Below, in pieces: positions 7,022 through 16,207 of a stretch of 64,000 bases of DNA. Source of the stretch: Microbacterium saccharophilum. GTDB taxonomy: Bacteria > Actinomycetota > Actinomycetes > Actinomycetales > Microbacteriaceae. The notes below the pieces were generated by a model. That model was not told where the DNA came from. It did no database searches and saw nothing but the letters and a program-made list of their open reading frames with translations. Numbering within the stretch: position 1 is the stretch's first letter; each line of letters begins with the position of its first letter. The stretch spans positions 1 through 64,000 of the forward strand of contig NZ_BKAH01000001.1 in NCBI RefSeq assembly GCF_007992455.1. The letters are read 5' to 3'. A program made the position numbers and the translations under genes.

Positions 7022-8700
7022 ACGAGCGCCCCGCCCGGACCCGTGCGCGCCGCGCCGCGGTCTTCCTCGCCGGCCTGCTGCCGTCGCGGGCCGACTACGC
7101 CTCCGTCCGCCGCACGTGGCGGCGCGACCTGCTCGCCGGCGTCACGGTGGGCATCGTCGCCCTCCCGCTCGCTCTCGGGTTCGGCGTCAGCTCGGGGGTC
7201 AGCGCGGAGGCGGGGCTCATCACCGCGATCGTCGCCGGCGTCATCGCCGCCGTGTTCGGCGGCTCGCACGTCCAGATCTCCGGACCCACCGGCGCGATGG
7301 CCGTCGTGCTCCTGCCGATCGTCGCGCAGCACGGGGTCGGCTCGGTGGCGACGGTGGCCCTGATCGCCGGGGTGCTGGTGCTCGTCGCGGGTCTCCTGGG
7401 GCTCGGCCGGGCGGTCTCCTTCATCCCCTGGCCCGTCATCGAGGGCTTCACGCTCGGGATCGCGGTCATCATCTTCCTGCAGCAGATCCCGCTCCTGACC
7501 ACCGGTCACGCGTCCTCCGCGACCGACCACAGCAGCAACGCGGTGATCGCCGCCGTCCAGGCCCTCACCGCCGCGGACCTCGCCTACCTGGCCTGGGCTA
7601 TCGGCGCCGAGGCGATCGTGGCCGCCTGCATGATCCTCGCCCCCCGAATCCACCCCGCCGTGCCGGGCTCGCTGATCGGCATCGCGATCGTGACGGTGCT
7701 GGCGCTCCTGCTGCCGAGCCCGCTGGCGCGGATCGGAGCCCTGCCGGGGACTCTGCCCCTGCCGACGCTCCCCGCACTCGATCCCGCAGTGCTCCCGAGC
7801 CTCGTGGCACCCGCCCTGACGGTCGCCGCCCTCGCCGCCATCGAGTCGCTCCTCTCGGCGCGGGTCGCGGCGGCCATGGCCGACACGGGCGCCTACAACC
7901 CCGATCGGGAACTGGTCGGCCAGGGTCTGGCGTCCCTCGGCGCGTCGCTGTTCGGCGGGCTGCCGGCCACCGGCGCCATCGCCCGCACAGCCGTCAACGT
8001 CCGCTCCGGCGGCCGGTCGCGCATCAGCGGCATCTTCCACGCCGTCGTCCTGCTCCTCGTCGTCCTCGTCGCCGCCGGCCCCGTCGGGACCATCCCGCTC
8101 GCGGCGCTCGCGGGCGTCCTCATGGTGACGGCGGTGCGCATGGTGCAGCGCGACACGGTGCGCGCGATCCTCCGCTCGACCCGTGCGGATGCCGTCGCCT
8201 TCCTGCTCACGGCCGTCATCACCGTGTCGTTCGATCTCATCGTCGCGGTCGTCATCGGCGTCGTCTTCGCGGGGGTCTTCGCGATCCGGAGCCTCTCCCG
8301 CGCGTCAGGGGTGCAGCGCGAGGCACTCCCCGGCGACCCGGAGCCCGGGGACGAGCGCATCGCCGTGATCCGCTTCGACGGTCCGCTGTTCTTCGCCGCC
8401 GCCGACCGCGTCTTCGACGAGGTCAACGCCGTGCGAGGCGTGTCGGTCGTGATCCTCCGGATGTCGCAGCTCGAACTCGTCGACGCGACGGGAGCCCGCA
8501 TCCTCGGCGACATCGTGCAGGCCCTGGAGCGTCGCGGGGTCACGGTGCTGCTCAAGGGCGTCCAGCCCCGTCACGCCGACCTGTTCCGGACGGTGGGTGT
8601 CCTCGGGTCGCTGCGCCACCACAATCATCTCTTCACCGAACTGGCGCCCGCGGTGGCGCACGCCCGCAGTCACGTGCGGCGCGAGACCGCGGGCGCGTAG
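7018..8700 (+). CDS. SulP family inorganic anion transporter with STAS domain
   Basis: 560 residues. N-terminal membrane domain of roughly 10-14 helices with the SulP hallmarks: GVTVGIVALPLALGFGVSSG (about residues 41-60) and VQISGPTGAMAVVL. The C-terminal STAS domain starts near residue 445 (IAVIRFDGPLFFAAADRVF) and has the VDATGAR motif at about 487-493. Substrate could be sulfate, bicarbonate or another anion. Cotranscription with a cysteine-free ArsR-type regulator does not decide it; no carbonic anhydrase is fused. Translationally coupled to the regulator. Confidence 0.9.
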   Translation: MNERPARTRARRAAVFLAGLLPSRADYASVRRTWRRDLLAGVTVGIVALPLALGFGVSSGVSAEAGLITAIVAGVIAAVFGGSHVQISGPTGAMAVVLLPIVAQHGVGSVATVALIAGVLVLVAGLLGLGRAVSFIPWPVIEGFTLGIAVIIFLQQIPLLTTGHASSATDHSSNAVIAAVQALTAADLAYLAWAIGAEAIVAACMILAPRIHPAVPGSLIGIAIVTVLALLLPSPLARIGALPGTLPLPTLPALDPAVLPSLVAPALTVAALAAIESLLSARVAAAMADTGAYNPDRELVGQGLASLGASLFGGLPATGAIARTAVNVRSGGRSRISGIFHAVVLLLVVLVAAGPVGTIPLAALAGVLMVTAVRMVQRDTVRAILRSTRADAVAFLLTAVITVSFDLIVAVVIGVVFAGVFAIRSLSRASGVQREALPGDPEPGDERIAVIRFDGPLFFAAADRVFDEVNAVRGVSVVILRMSQLELVDATGARILGDIVQALERRGVTVLLKGVQPRHADLFRTVGVLGSLRHHNHLFTELAPAVAHARSHVRRETAGA

Positions 8701-8771
8701 TCTGGGGAGGTTGCCGCGGGCGCCAGCAGCGCCCGACCGCGGCATCCACCCTGACCTTGGGAGCCATGCAC

Positions 8772-11318
8772 GTGCCTGGAGAGAACCTCACCCGCATCGA
8801 GGCGCAGGAGCGCCGCGCGATCGTCGACACCACCTCGTACGAGGTGAGCCTCGACCTCACGACCGGACCGGAGGTGTTCCGATCCCGCTCGGTGATCCGC
8901 TTCACCGCCGCCGAGGGGGCGGCCACGTTCATCGACCTGATCGCCCGCACCGTCCACGCGATCACGCTGAACGGTCGCGCGCTCGACCCCGCCGCCGTGT
9001 TCTCCGACTCGCGCATCGCCCTGGACGGCCTGTCCGCCGACAACGAGCTCGTCGTCGAGGCCGACTGCCTCTACACGAACACGGGTGAGGGCCTGCACCG
9101 CTTCGTCGACCCCGTCGACGGCGAGGTCTACCTCTACTCGCAGTTCGAGGTTCCCGACTCCCGGCGGGTGTTCGCCGTGTTCGAGCAGCCCGACCTTAAG
9201 GCGACGTTCCAGTTCACGATCACGGCGCCCGCCGCGTGGAAGGTCGTCTCCAACTCCCCCACCCCCGAGCCGGTGCCGGCCCAGGACGGCGCCGCGACGT
9301 GGACGTTCGAGCCCACTCCGCGGATCTCGTCCTACATCACGGCGCTCGTCGCGGGCCCGTACGAGGCGACGTTCTCCGAGCTGACGAGCGCCTCCGGCCG
9401 CGTCATCCCGCTCGGCGTCTACGGCCGCAAGAGCCTCTGGCAGCACCTGGACGCGGACTACATCTTCGAGAAGACCCGCCAGGGCTTCGCGTACTACGAG
9501 GAGAAGTTCCAGGTCCCGTACCCGTTCGCGAAGTACGACCAGCTCTTCGTCCCGGAGTTCAACGCGGGAGCGATGGAGAACGCCGGCGCCGTGACGTTCA
9601 CGGAGACCTACGTCTTCCGCTCGAAGGTGACGGATGCCGTGAAGGAGCGCCGGGTCGTCACGATCCTGCACGAGCTCGCGCACATGTGGTTCGGGGACCT
9701 CGTCACGATGAAGTGGTGGAACGACCTGTGGCTGAACGAGTCGTTCGCCGAGTGGGCGTCCACGATCGCGACGGCCGAGGCCACCGAGTGGACCGAGGCG
9801 TGGACGACGTTCAACGCCATGGAGAAGACCTGGGCGTACCGCCAGGACCAGCTGCCCTCGACGCACCCCGTGGTCGCGACGATCAACGACCTCGAGGACG
9901 TGCAGGTCAACTTCGACGGCATCACCTACGCGAAGGGCGGCTCGGTCCTCAAGCAGCTCGCCGCGTGGGTCGGGATCGAGGCGTTCTTCGCCGGTGTCTC
10001 GCAGTACTTCCAGAAGCACGCGTGGGGCAACACCGAGCTGTCCGACCTGCTGACCGAGCTGGAGGCCACGAGCGGCCGTGACCTCTCCACGTGGTCGCGG
10101 AAGTGGCTCGAGACGGCCGGCGTGAACACGCTGTCCCCGGAGATCAAGACCGACGACGCCGGGATCATCACCCGCTTCGCGATCGTCCAGACGGCTCCGG
10201 CGGACTACGCGACGATCCGCCCGCACCGCCTCGGTGTCGGCTTCTACTCGCTGACCGACGGCGCGCTCGTGCGCACGCACCGCGTGGAGATCGACGTCGA
10301 CGGCGACCTGACCGAGGTCGCCGAGCTCGTCGGCATCGCCCGCCCCGACCTCGTCCTGCTCAACGACGACGACCTCGCGTACGCGAAGATCCGCCTGGAC
10401 GACCGGTCGCTGCGGACGGCCATCGAGCACCTCGGCAAGATCAGCGACCCGCTCGCCCGCTCGCTCGTCTGGGGCGCGGCCTGGGACCAGACCCGCGACG
10501 CGGAGGCCTCCGCCTCCGACTACGTCGACCTCGTGCTCCGCAACATCGGCGCCGAGACGGAGTCCACCACCGTGCGGACGACCCTCGCTCAGCTGCAGCT
10601 CGCCGCGAACGCGTACGTCGCGCCGGAGAAGCGCGACGCGACACGGGAGAGGGTCGCCGAGGGCCTCTGGGCCCTCGCGCAGGCGGCGGAAGCGGGCAGC
10701 GACAGCCAGCTGCAGTTCGTCACGGCGTTCGCCTCGGCCGCGGCCACCCCGGCGCAGTGGGAGCAGGTCCGCGCGCTCCGCGACGGGCAGACCGCGCTCG
10801 AGGGTCTCGAGATCGACGCGGACCTGTCCTGGGCCCTGCTGGTCTCCCTCGCCGCGGGCGGGCTCGTCACGACCGCCGACATCGACGCCGCCCTCGCGGC
10901 CGACAACACGGCCAAGGGCGGCGAGTTCGCCGCACAGGCGAAGGCCGCCCTGCCGACCGTCGATGCCAAGCGCGCCGCCTGGTCGTCGCTCATCGACACC
11001 GCCGACCTGCCGAACACCGTCGTCCGCTCCGCGGCGCTCGGGTTCACGCACCCGGCCGGCGTCGAGGCGCTCCGCGCGTTCGTGGACGACTACTTCGACA
11101 TGCTGCTGCCGATCTGGGAGGACCGCACCTACCAGATCGCGAACTACCTCATCACGGGCCTGTACCCGGCGCCGCTCGCGGACCGCGCGCTGCGCACGGC
11201 GACGCGGGCGTGGCTCGACGCGCACGGCGATGCCGCCCCGGCCCTCCGCCGTCTCGTGCAGGAGAACCTCGCCGGCGTCGAGCGGGCGCTGTCCGTCCAG
11301 GAGCGCGACGCCCAGTAG
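8772..11318 (+). CDS. pepN: Aminopeptidase N (M1 family)
   Basis: 848 residues, a zinc metallopeptidase removing N-terminal residues from peptides in the cytoplasm. Substrate-binding GAMEN at 266-270; zinc site HELAHMWFGD from about residue 300 with the third ligand Glu in NESFAEW; C-terminal ERAP1-like helical domain. Start: GTG at 8772 gives the usual family beginning PGENLTRIEAQER and sits eight bases after TTGGGAG. An in-frame ATG at 8766 is too close to that site. Six bases separate it from the MscS-type gene, so the two may be cotranscribed. Confidence 0.95.
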   Translation: MPGENLTRIEAQERRAIVDTTSYEVSLDLTTGPEVFRSRSVIRFTAAEGAATFIDLIARTVHAITLNGRALDPAAVFSDSRIALDGLSADNELVVEADCLYTNTGEGLHRFVDPVDGEVYLYSQFEVPDSRRVFAVFEQPDLKATFQFTITAPAAWKVVSNSPTPEPVPAQDGAATWTFEPTPRISSYITALVAGPYEATFSELTSASGRVIPLGVYGRKSLWQHLDADYIFEKTRQGFAYYEEKFQVPYPFAKYDQLFVPEFNAGAMENAGAVTFTETYVFRSKVTDAVKERRVVTILHELAHMWFGDLVTMKWWNDLWLNESFAEWASTIATAEATEWTEAWTTFNAMEKTWAYRQDQLPSTHPVVATINDLEDVQVNFDGITYAKGGSVLKQLAAWVGIEAFFAGVSQYFQKHAWGNTELSDLLTELEATSGRDLSTWSRKWLETAGVNTLSPEIKTDDAGIITRFAIVQTAPADYATIRPHRLGVGFYSLTDGALVRTHRVEIDVDGDLTEVAELVGIARPDLVLLNDDDLAYAKIRLDDRSLRTAIEHLGKISDPLARSLVWGAAWDQTRDAEASASDYVDLVLRNIGAETESTTVRTTLAQLQLAANAYVAPEKRDATRERVAEGLWALAQAAEAGSDSQLQFVTAFASAAATPAQWEQVRALRDGQTALEGLEIDADLSWALLVSLAAGGLVTTADIDAALAADNTAKGGEFAAQAKAALPTVDAKRAAWSSLIDTADLPNTVVRSAALGFTHPAGVEALRAFVDDYFDMLLPIWEDRTYQIANYLITGLYPAPLADRALRTATRAWLDAHGDAAPALRRLVQENLAGVERALSVQERDAQ

Positions 11319-11324
11319 GCCACG

Positions 11325-12404
11325 ATGACGACACTCTCCACCGACCCCGCCGCGATCACGGATCCCGACTTCTGGCAGCAGCTGCTGACGTGGCTCCGCG
11401 ATGCGGGCGTCAGCCTGCTCATCGTGGCGGCGTTCATCGTGGGCGGGGTCCTCGCCGGGTGGGTCCTGAAGTTCGTGATCCGCCGCGTCGTGAACCGGAT
11501 CGTCTCCGGCGCGAAGAACAAGGCGAACGTCGACGACACGCAGGCGCTCGACCGCTCGCCGCTCGCGGCCATGCGCCTCGTGCAGCGGACCCGCACCCTC
11601 GGCTCGATCCTGCAGAACATCGTCAACGTCACGATCGTGATCGTCGTGACGCTGCTGGTGATCAACTTCCTCGCGCCCACGGCGCTGGGGTCGTTCGCCC
11701 TGCTCTCCGCGGCGGTCGGCGCGGGGCTCGGCTTCGGCGCGCAGAACATCGTCAAGGACGTGCTGAACGGCATCTTCATCGTCGCCGAGGATCAGGTCGG
11801 CATCGGCGATGTCGTGGACCTCGGGCTCGCGACGGGCATCGTCGAGTACGTGAGCGTCCGGATCACCCACGTCCGCGACGTCAACGGCACGCTCTGGTAC
11901 GTCCGCAACGGGGAGATCACCCGCATCGGCAACATGTCGCAGGGGTGGTCGCGCGTCATCGTCGATCTCGCCGTTCCCACCGACGCCGACATCGAGCAGG
12001 TGGAGAAGTCCATGCTCACGGCGGCGACGTCGCTCGTGAAGGACCCCAAGTGGCGCACGCGCATCCTCGAGGAGCCGGAGGTATGGGGCCTCGAGGCGAT
12101 CACGGGTGAGTCGCTCGTCATCCGTCTCGTCGTCAAGACCCGCTCCAACGCGAAGGACGACGTCGCACGCGAACTGCGGATGCGGCTGAAGAGGGCGATG
12201 GACGACCTGGGCCTGTCGCTCCCGCAGATGAACTCCGTCATGCTGACGGGTCTGGAGGGCGCCCAGCGGGTGCGGGGCGCGAACCCGCCGCGCACCCGGC
12301 CCACCCCCGTCACCCCGGCCAAGGGCGTCTGGAAGGCCAAGAAGACCACGAAGGCGCAGGCCGCCGAGTCTCCGGCCGGCGACGACGCGAAGGACGCGAA
12401 ATGA
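11325..12404 (+). CDS. MscS-type mechanosensitive ion channel
   Basis: 359 residues. Hydrophobic segments at about 23-50 and 95-140, the second containing the pore-lining stretch GSFALLSAAVGAGLGFGAQN, then NIVKDVLNGIFIVAEDQVGIGDVV, the start of the cytoplasmic beta domain of MscS channels. The C-terminus after about residue 310 is a basic, Pro/Lys/Ala-rich tail. Opens under membrane tension to release solutes on osmotic downshock. Its stop overlaps the globin start (ATGA). Confidence 0.92.
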   Translation: MTTLSTDPAAITDPDFWQQLLTWLRDAGVSLLIVAAFIVGGVLAGWVLKFVIRRVVNRIVSGAKNKANVDDTQALDRSPLAAMRLVQRTRTLGSILQNIVNVTIVIVVTLLVINFLAPTALGSFALLSAAVGAGLGFGAQNIVKDVLNGIFIVAEDQVGIGDVVDLGLATGIVEYVSVRITHVRDVNGTLWYVRNGEITRIGNMSQGWSRVIVDLAVPTDADIEQVEKSMLTAATSLVKDPKWRTRILEEPEVWGLEAITGESLVIRLVVKTRSNAKDDVARELRMRLKRAMDDLGLSLPQMNSVMLTGLEGAQRVRGANPPRTRPTPVTPAKGVWKAKKTTKAQAAESPAGDDAKDAK

Positions 12405-12874
12405 CGGATGCCGGAACCCCCGCGCCGCTGAGCTTCTACGAGGAGATCGGCGGCCACGACACGTTCGTGCGGCTCGTGGACGCGTTCTATCGCGGTGTCG
12501 CCGGCGACGAGGTCCTCAAGCCCATGTACCCCGAGGACGACCTCCGGCCGGCGGCCGAGCGCCTCACGCTCTTCCTCGAGCAGTACTGGGGCGGGCCGAG
12601 CACCTACAGCGAACGGCGCGGGCACCCGCGGCTGCGCATGCGGCATGCGTCGTTCCATGTCAATCCCGACGCGCGCGACCGCTGGCTGCGGCACATGCGC
12701 GCCGCCGTGGATGAGCTCGACCTCCCGCCACTGCACGAGGCGACGCTGTGGGATTATCTGCAGCGGGCCGCGTTCGCGATGGTGAACACCTTCGAGCCGA
12801 CCGGCATCGGCCCGACGCGACCACCGGAGGCGACGAGCCTCCTGGCACATCCCGAGACGACGAAGGAGTCGTGA
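12401..12874 (+). CDS. Group II truncated haemoglobin (GlbO type)
   Basis: 157 residues, 2-on-2 globin. FYEEIGGHDTFVRLVDAFY starts the A/B helices. The stretch YSERRGHPRLRMRHASFHV holds the proximal haem-ligand His (in RMRH). DRWLRHM gives the Trp at G8 that marks group II. Probably binds O2/NO and detoxifies reactive nitrogen or oxygen species. Coupled by start/stop overlaps to the channel gene before it and the flavoprotein after it. The last 20 residues lie outside the fold. Confidence 0.92.
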   Translation: MTDAGTPAPLSFYEEIGGHDTFVRLVDAFYRGVAGDEVLKPMYPEDDLRPAAERLTLFLEQYWGGPSTYSERRGHPRLRMRHASFHVNPDARDRWLRHMRAAVDELDLPPLHEATLWDYLQRAAFAMVNTFEPTGIGPTRPPEATSLLAHPETTKES

Positions 12875-14550
12875 TGACCGGAGCCCGGCAGACCCAGACG
12901 CATTCCGCGGACATCCTCGTGATCGGCTGGGGCCTGGCGGGCCTCGTCGCGGCCTCCGAAGCGGCCGCGGCGGGCAAGCGGGTCGTCATCGTCGACCAGG
13001 AGCCCCGCACCAACCTCGGCGGTCAGGCGCACTGGTCCTTCGGCGGGCTGTTCCTCGTCGACTCCCCCGAACAGCGCCGCATGGGCATCAAAGACTCCCC
13101 CGATCTGGCGCGCCAAGACTGGTTCGCCACGGCGGGCTTCGACCGCGACGAAGACCTCTGGCCACGCCGGTGGGCGGAGGCCTATCTGCAGTTCGCACAC
13201 GAGGAGAAGCGCGCCTGGCTTCGCGCCAAGGGCGTCGGATTCTTCCCCGTCGTCGGCTGGGCCGAGCGCGGCGGGTACCTGTCGACCGGGCCCGGCAACT
13301 CCGTGCCCCGCTTCCACATCGTGTGGGGCACCGGTCCCGGCATCGTCGCGCCCTTCCAGAAGGACGTCGAGGACGGCGAGGCGCGGGGCCTCGTGACGGT
13401 TCTCCCCCGCCACAGGGTCACCGCTCTGACCGTCTCGGGCGGCGCCGTCGTGGGAGCCTCCGGCGCCGTCCTCGCGCCCTCCGGTGCCGTCCGCGGTGCC
13501 CCGACGGCGCGGGAGACGGTGGGCTCGTTCGAGATCCGGGCCCCCGCCGTCATCGTCGCGGGCGGCGGGATCGGCGGCAACCACGACCTCGTCCGCGCGC
13601 AGTGGCCCGCGAGCCTCGGCGCCCCGCCGGCCTCGATGCTCTCCGGCGTCCCCGCCTATGTGGACGGGTCGCTGCAGCCGGTCAGCAGCGCCGCCGGCGC
13701 CCGGCTCATCAATGGCGACCGCATGTGGCACTACGTCGAGGGCATCCGGAACTTCGACCCGGTCTGGCCGCAGCACGGCATCCGCATCCTCCCGGGCCCG
13801 TCCTCGGTGTGGCTCGACGCTCTCGGAAACCGGCTGCCCGTTCCGCTGTTCCCCGGGTTCGACACCCTCGGCACGCTCGCGCACCTGCGGGCCACGGGTT
13901 ACGACCACTCCTGGTTCGTCCTGTCCCGCGCGATCGTGGAGAAGGAGTTCACGCTCTCCGGCAGCGAGCAGAACCCCGACCTCACCGGCAAGGATCTCCC
14001 GCTCCTCGTGAAGTCCCGGCTCGGGAAGGGCGCCGCCGGTCCCGTGCAGGCCTTCCTCGACCACGGCGCCGACTTCGTGGTCCGCGACACCCTCGACGAC
14101 CTGATCGCGGGGATGCAGGCGCTGCCGGGCGGGGAGAGCCTCGACGCCGACCGGGTGCGGACCGAGGTCGAAGCCCGCGACCGCGAGATCGACAACGACT
14201 TCACGAAGGACGCGCAGATCGCGATGCTCCGCTCCGCGCGCGCCTACCGCGGCGACCGGCTCGTGCGGACGGCCGTCCCGCACCGCATCCTCGATCCGAA
14301 GAACGGACCGCTCATCGCCGTGAAGCTGCACGTCCTGACCCGGAAGTCGCTCGGCGGCATCGAGACCGATCTGTCGGCGCGCGCGCTCGGCGGCGGCGGC
14401 GCGCCGGTGCCGGGCCTCTACGCGGCGGGTGAGGCCGCGGGCTTCGGCGGCGGAGGCCTGCACGGCTATCGCGCGCTGGAGGGGACGTTCCTGGGCGGGT
14501 GCCTCTTCTCGGGCCGCACCGCGGGCAGGGCGGCCGCGGCCGCCGTCTGA
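12874..14550 (+). CDS. FAD-dependent dehydrogenase/fumarate-reductase-like flavoprotein
   Basis: 558 residues. The N-terminal FAD-binding Rossmann motif reads VIGWGLAGLVAASEAAAAGKR with the acidic end of strand 2 (IVDQE). A second FAD contact is near the C-terminus: GLYAAGEAAGFGGGGLHGY. This is the layout of the FAD-binding_2 group (KsdD, fumarate reductase flavoprotein), and actinobacterial relatives are called 'FAD-binding dehydrogenase'. The substrate is unknown; no steroid genes lie nearby. ATG at 12874 with GAAGGAG seven bases before; it overlaps the globin stop by one base. Confidence 0.85.
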   Translation: MTGARQTQTHSADILVIGWGLAGLVAASEAAAAGKRVVIVDQEPRTNLGGQAHWSFGGLFLVDSPEQRRMGIKDSPDLARQDWFATAGFDRDEDLWPRRWAEAYLQFAHEEKRAWLRAKGVGFFPVVGWAERGGYLSTGPGNSVPRFHIVWGTGPGIVAPFQKDVEDGEARGLVTVLPRHRVTALTVSGGAVVGASGAVLAPSGAVRGAPTARETVGSFEIRAPAVIVAGGGIGGNHDLVRAQWPASLGAPPASMLSGVPAYVDGSLQPVSSAAGARLINGDRMWHYVEGIRNFDPVWPQHGIRILPGPSSVWLDALGNRLPVPLFPGFDTLGTLAHLRATGYDHSWFVLSRAIVEKEFTLSGSEQNPDLTGKDLPLLVKSRLGKGAAGPVQAFLDHGADFVVRDTLDDLIAGMQALPGGESLDADRVRTEVEARDREIDNDFTKDAQIAMLRSARAYRGDRLVRTAVPHRILDPKNGPLIAVKLHVLTRKSLGGIETDLSARALGGGGAPVPGLYAAGEAAGFGGGGLHGYRALEGTFLGGCLFSGRTAGRAAAAAV

Positions 14551-14557
14551 GGCCGCT

Positions 14558-15229
14558 CTACCGGCTCGCGCCGGTACGCCGCACGGCGGTGAGTCCCGGC
14601 GGGCCGGCCGTGCGGACGAGCACATGCCCGCGGGTGAGGCTCACCCGCGTCCACGCACCGGAGCGGCGCACGGCGGCGAGTTCGTCGCCGGCGATGAAGC
14701 CGAGCGCGAAGGCGGCGAACGCCGCGCCGAGCGGGATGCCGCCGAGGTCCTCGTCCGCTGCACCCCAGACGAGCGACCGGACGCGGTGCACGGCGTCGTC
14801 GCCGGCATCGGTCGGCACCTGCTCGGCGACCGCCGCGATGCCCCACTGGGCGCGGGAGGCGAGAAGGGATGCCGGGAGCGCGCCGGCGTCCGTCCAGCCG
14901 CCGCGCGGCGGGGAGATGCCCGCCCACGGCGCCGTCACGGAAGTGTCCGGAAGCCGGACCGTGTGCGGCTGGGTGCCCTCGGCCAGCGCGCCGGCGTCCA
15001 CGGTCAGGTCGCACACGAGTTCGGGGTCGACCGGCAGGAACCGCATCCCCAGCACCGTCGGCACGGCCTCCAGCAGCGTCCGCGGGGCCAGCGGCGCCGA
15101 CGACAGGGCGAGGACTCCCGCGTCGGCCCGAAGCCGCACGGCGCCGTCGCCGAGCCGCGTGGCGCGCCGGGCGAAGGTGAGGACGTCGGCGGCGGCCTGC
15201 GGGTCGGGGAAGCGGAGGCTCGGGGACAT
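14558..15229 (-). CDS. Conserved actinobacterial protein, function unknown
   Basis: 223 residues, soluble, no signal peptide. I do not recognise a catalytic motif. Visible: MSPSLRFPDPQAAADVLTFARRA at the start, an Ala/Leu-rich central part, and LGAAFAAFALGFIAGDE near residue 180. It may relate to cell-wall or division-associated hypothetical proteins of Microbacteriaceae, but that is a guess. Convergent with the flavoprotein gene (7 bases between stops) and divergent from tesB. Start at 15229 supported by a leaderless-type -10. Confidence 0.7.
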   Translation of the reverse strand: MSPSLRFPDPQAAADVLTFARRATRLGDGAVRLRADAGVLALSSAPLAPRTLLEAVPTVLGMRFLPVDPELVCDLTVDAGALAEGTQPHTVRLPDTSVTAPWAGISPPRGGWTDAGALPASLLASRAQWGIAAVAEQVPTDAGDDAVHRVRSLVWGAADEDLGGIPLGAAFAAFALGFIAGDELAAVRRSGAWTRVSLTRGHVLVRTAGPPGLTAVRRTGASR

Positions 15230-15236
15230 CCGCCCT

Positions 15237-15242
15237 AAGCTA
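15237..15242 (-). promoter_or_regulatory. -10 element of the 14558-15229 gene (leaderless)
   Basis: TAGCTT on the minus strand, seven bases before the ATG at 15229. Confidence 0.45.
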
Positions 15243-15287
15243 TCAGCGACGGATGCGCCCCGGCGCGGAGTGTGAGAGGGAGACCAC

Positions 15288-16178
15288 GTGGCGGACGATC
15301 TGGACCCGGTCACCGGCCTGCTGTCCGTCCTTGATCTCTCCTCGGGCGATGCCCGCACGACGGAGGACATCTTCACGGGCGTCTCGCAGAACATGCCGAC
15401 GGGCCGGGTGTTCGGCGGGCAGGTCCTCGCCCAGTCGATCATGGCGGCCGAGCGCACCCTGCCCGACGAGCGGATCGCGCATTCCATGCACGGGTACTTC
15501 CTGCGCCCCGGCGACTCGACGGCGGGCCTGACGTTCTCCGTGGACCGCATCCACGACGGCCGGTCGTTCTCGACGCGACGCACCCAGGCCTTCCAGCAGG
15601 GCGTCCCCATCTTCTCGATGATCGCGTCCTTCGAGCACGAGGCGCCCGGTCTCGAGCATCGCGCGCCGATGCCGGAGGGCGTCCCCGACCCGGAGCACGT
15701 CGACAGCATCGAGGACCGCCTCCCGGGCCTGCACCCGATGACGAAGCGCTTCTTCGCGGACAGTCCCATCGAATTGCGGCACGTCTCCTCGCCGATCTAC
15801 GTCGCCGTGGACGGCGCGCACGAGGCGCGGCAGGCGGTATGGATGCGGACGCGCCGGACGATCCCCGACGACCCGCGGCTGCATCGCGCGGCCCTCGCGT
15901 ACATGAGCGACCTGACGATCCAGGAGTCGGTGCTGCGCGCCCACGGCATCGCATGGTCTCAGCCCGGGCTGAAGGTCGCGAGTCTGGACCACGCGATGTG
16001 GTGGCACCGGCCCGGCCGCGTCGACGACTGGCTCCTCTACGTGCAGGAGTCGCCGAGCGCCCGCGGCGGCCGTGGGCTGTCGACGGGCCGCATGTACACC
16101 CGCGAGGGTGAGCTGATCGCCTCCGTGGCCCAGGAGATCATGGCGCGGGTCCCCGCCGGAGAGCTCACCGCGGGCTGA
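15288..16178 (+). CDS. tesB: Acyl-CoA thioesterase II
   Basis: 296 residues, a double hotdog fold. Hydrolyses acyl-CoA to free acid and CoA. First hotdog: RVFGGQVLAQSIMAAERT and HSMHGYFLRPGD. The second carries the catalytic Asp in YMSDLTIQESVL and the downstream Gln in the C-terminal SVAQE region, and HAMWWHRP is typical. GTG start at 15288 with GAGAGGGAGA upstream. It lies next to a single-hotdog thioesterase on the other strand; the two are convergent and not one operon. Confidence 0.93.
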   Translation: MADDLDPVTGLLSVLDLSSGDARTTEDIFTGVSQNMPTGRVFGGQVLAQSIMAAERTLPDERIAHSMHGYFLRPGDSTAGLTFSVDRIHDGRSFSTRRTQAFQQGVPIFSMIASFEHEAPGLEHRAPMPEGVPDPEHVDSIEDRLPGLHPMTKRFFADSPIELRHVSSPIYVAVDGAHEARQAVWMRTRRTIPDDPRLHRAALAYMSDLTIQESVLRAHGIAWSQPGLKVASLDHAMWWHRPGRVDDWLLYVQESPSARGGRGLSTGRMYTREGELIASVAQEIMARVPAGELTAG

Positions 16179-16207
16179 TTCAGCGGCGGTGGTTTCAGCG
16201 GCGGTGG
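16179..16207. repeat. 15-bp tandem duplication over a stop codon
   Basis: TTCAGCGGCGGTGG occurs at 16179-16192 and again at 16194-16207. The second copy contains the stop codon of the minus-strand thioesterase; the first lies just past it, so the gene's last codons and stop are duplicated in the 16-base gap after tesB. Confidence 0.8.

Noticed and set aside
8670..11870. A 1066-codon open frame on the minus strand opposite pepN and the channel gene
   Set aside because: It is the mirror of a strong plus-strand gene; its translation is low-complexity Arg/Gly/Asp-rich with no family resemblance. Long antisense frames are expected at this GC content.
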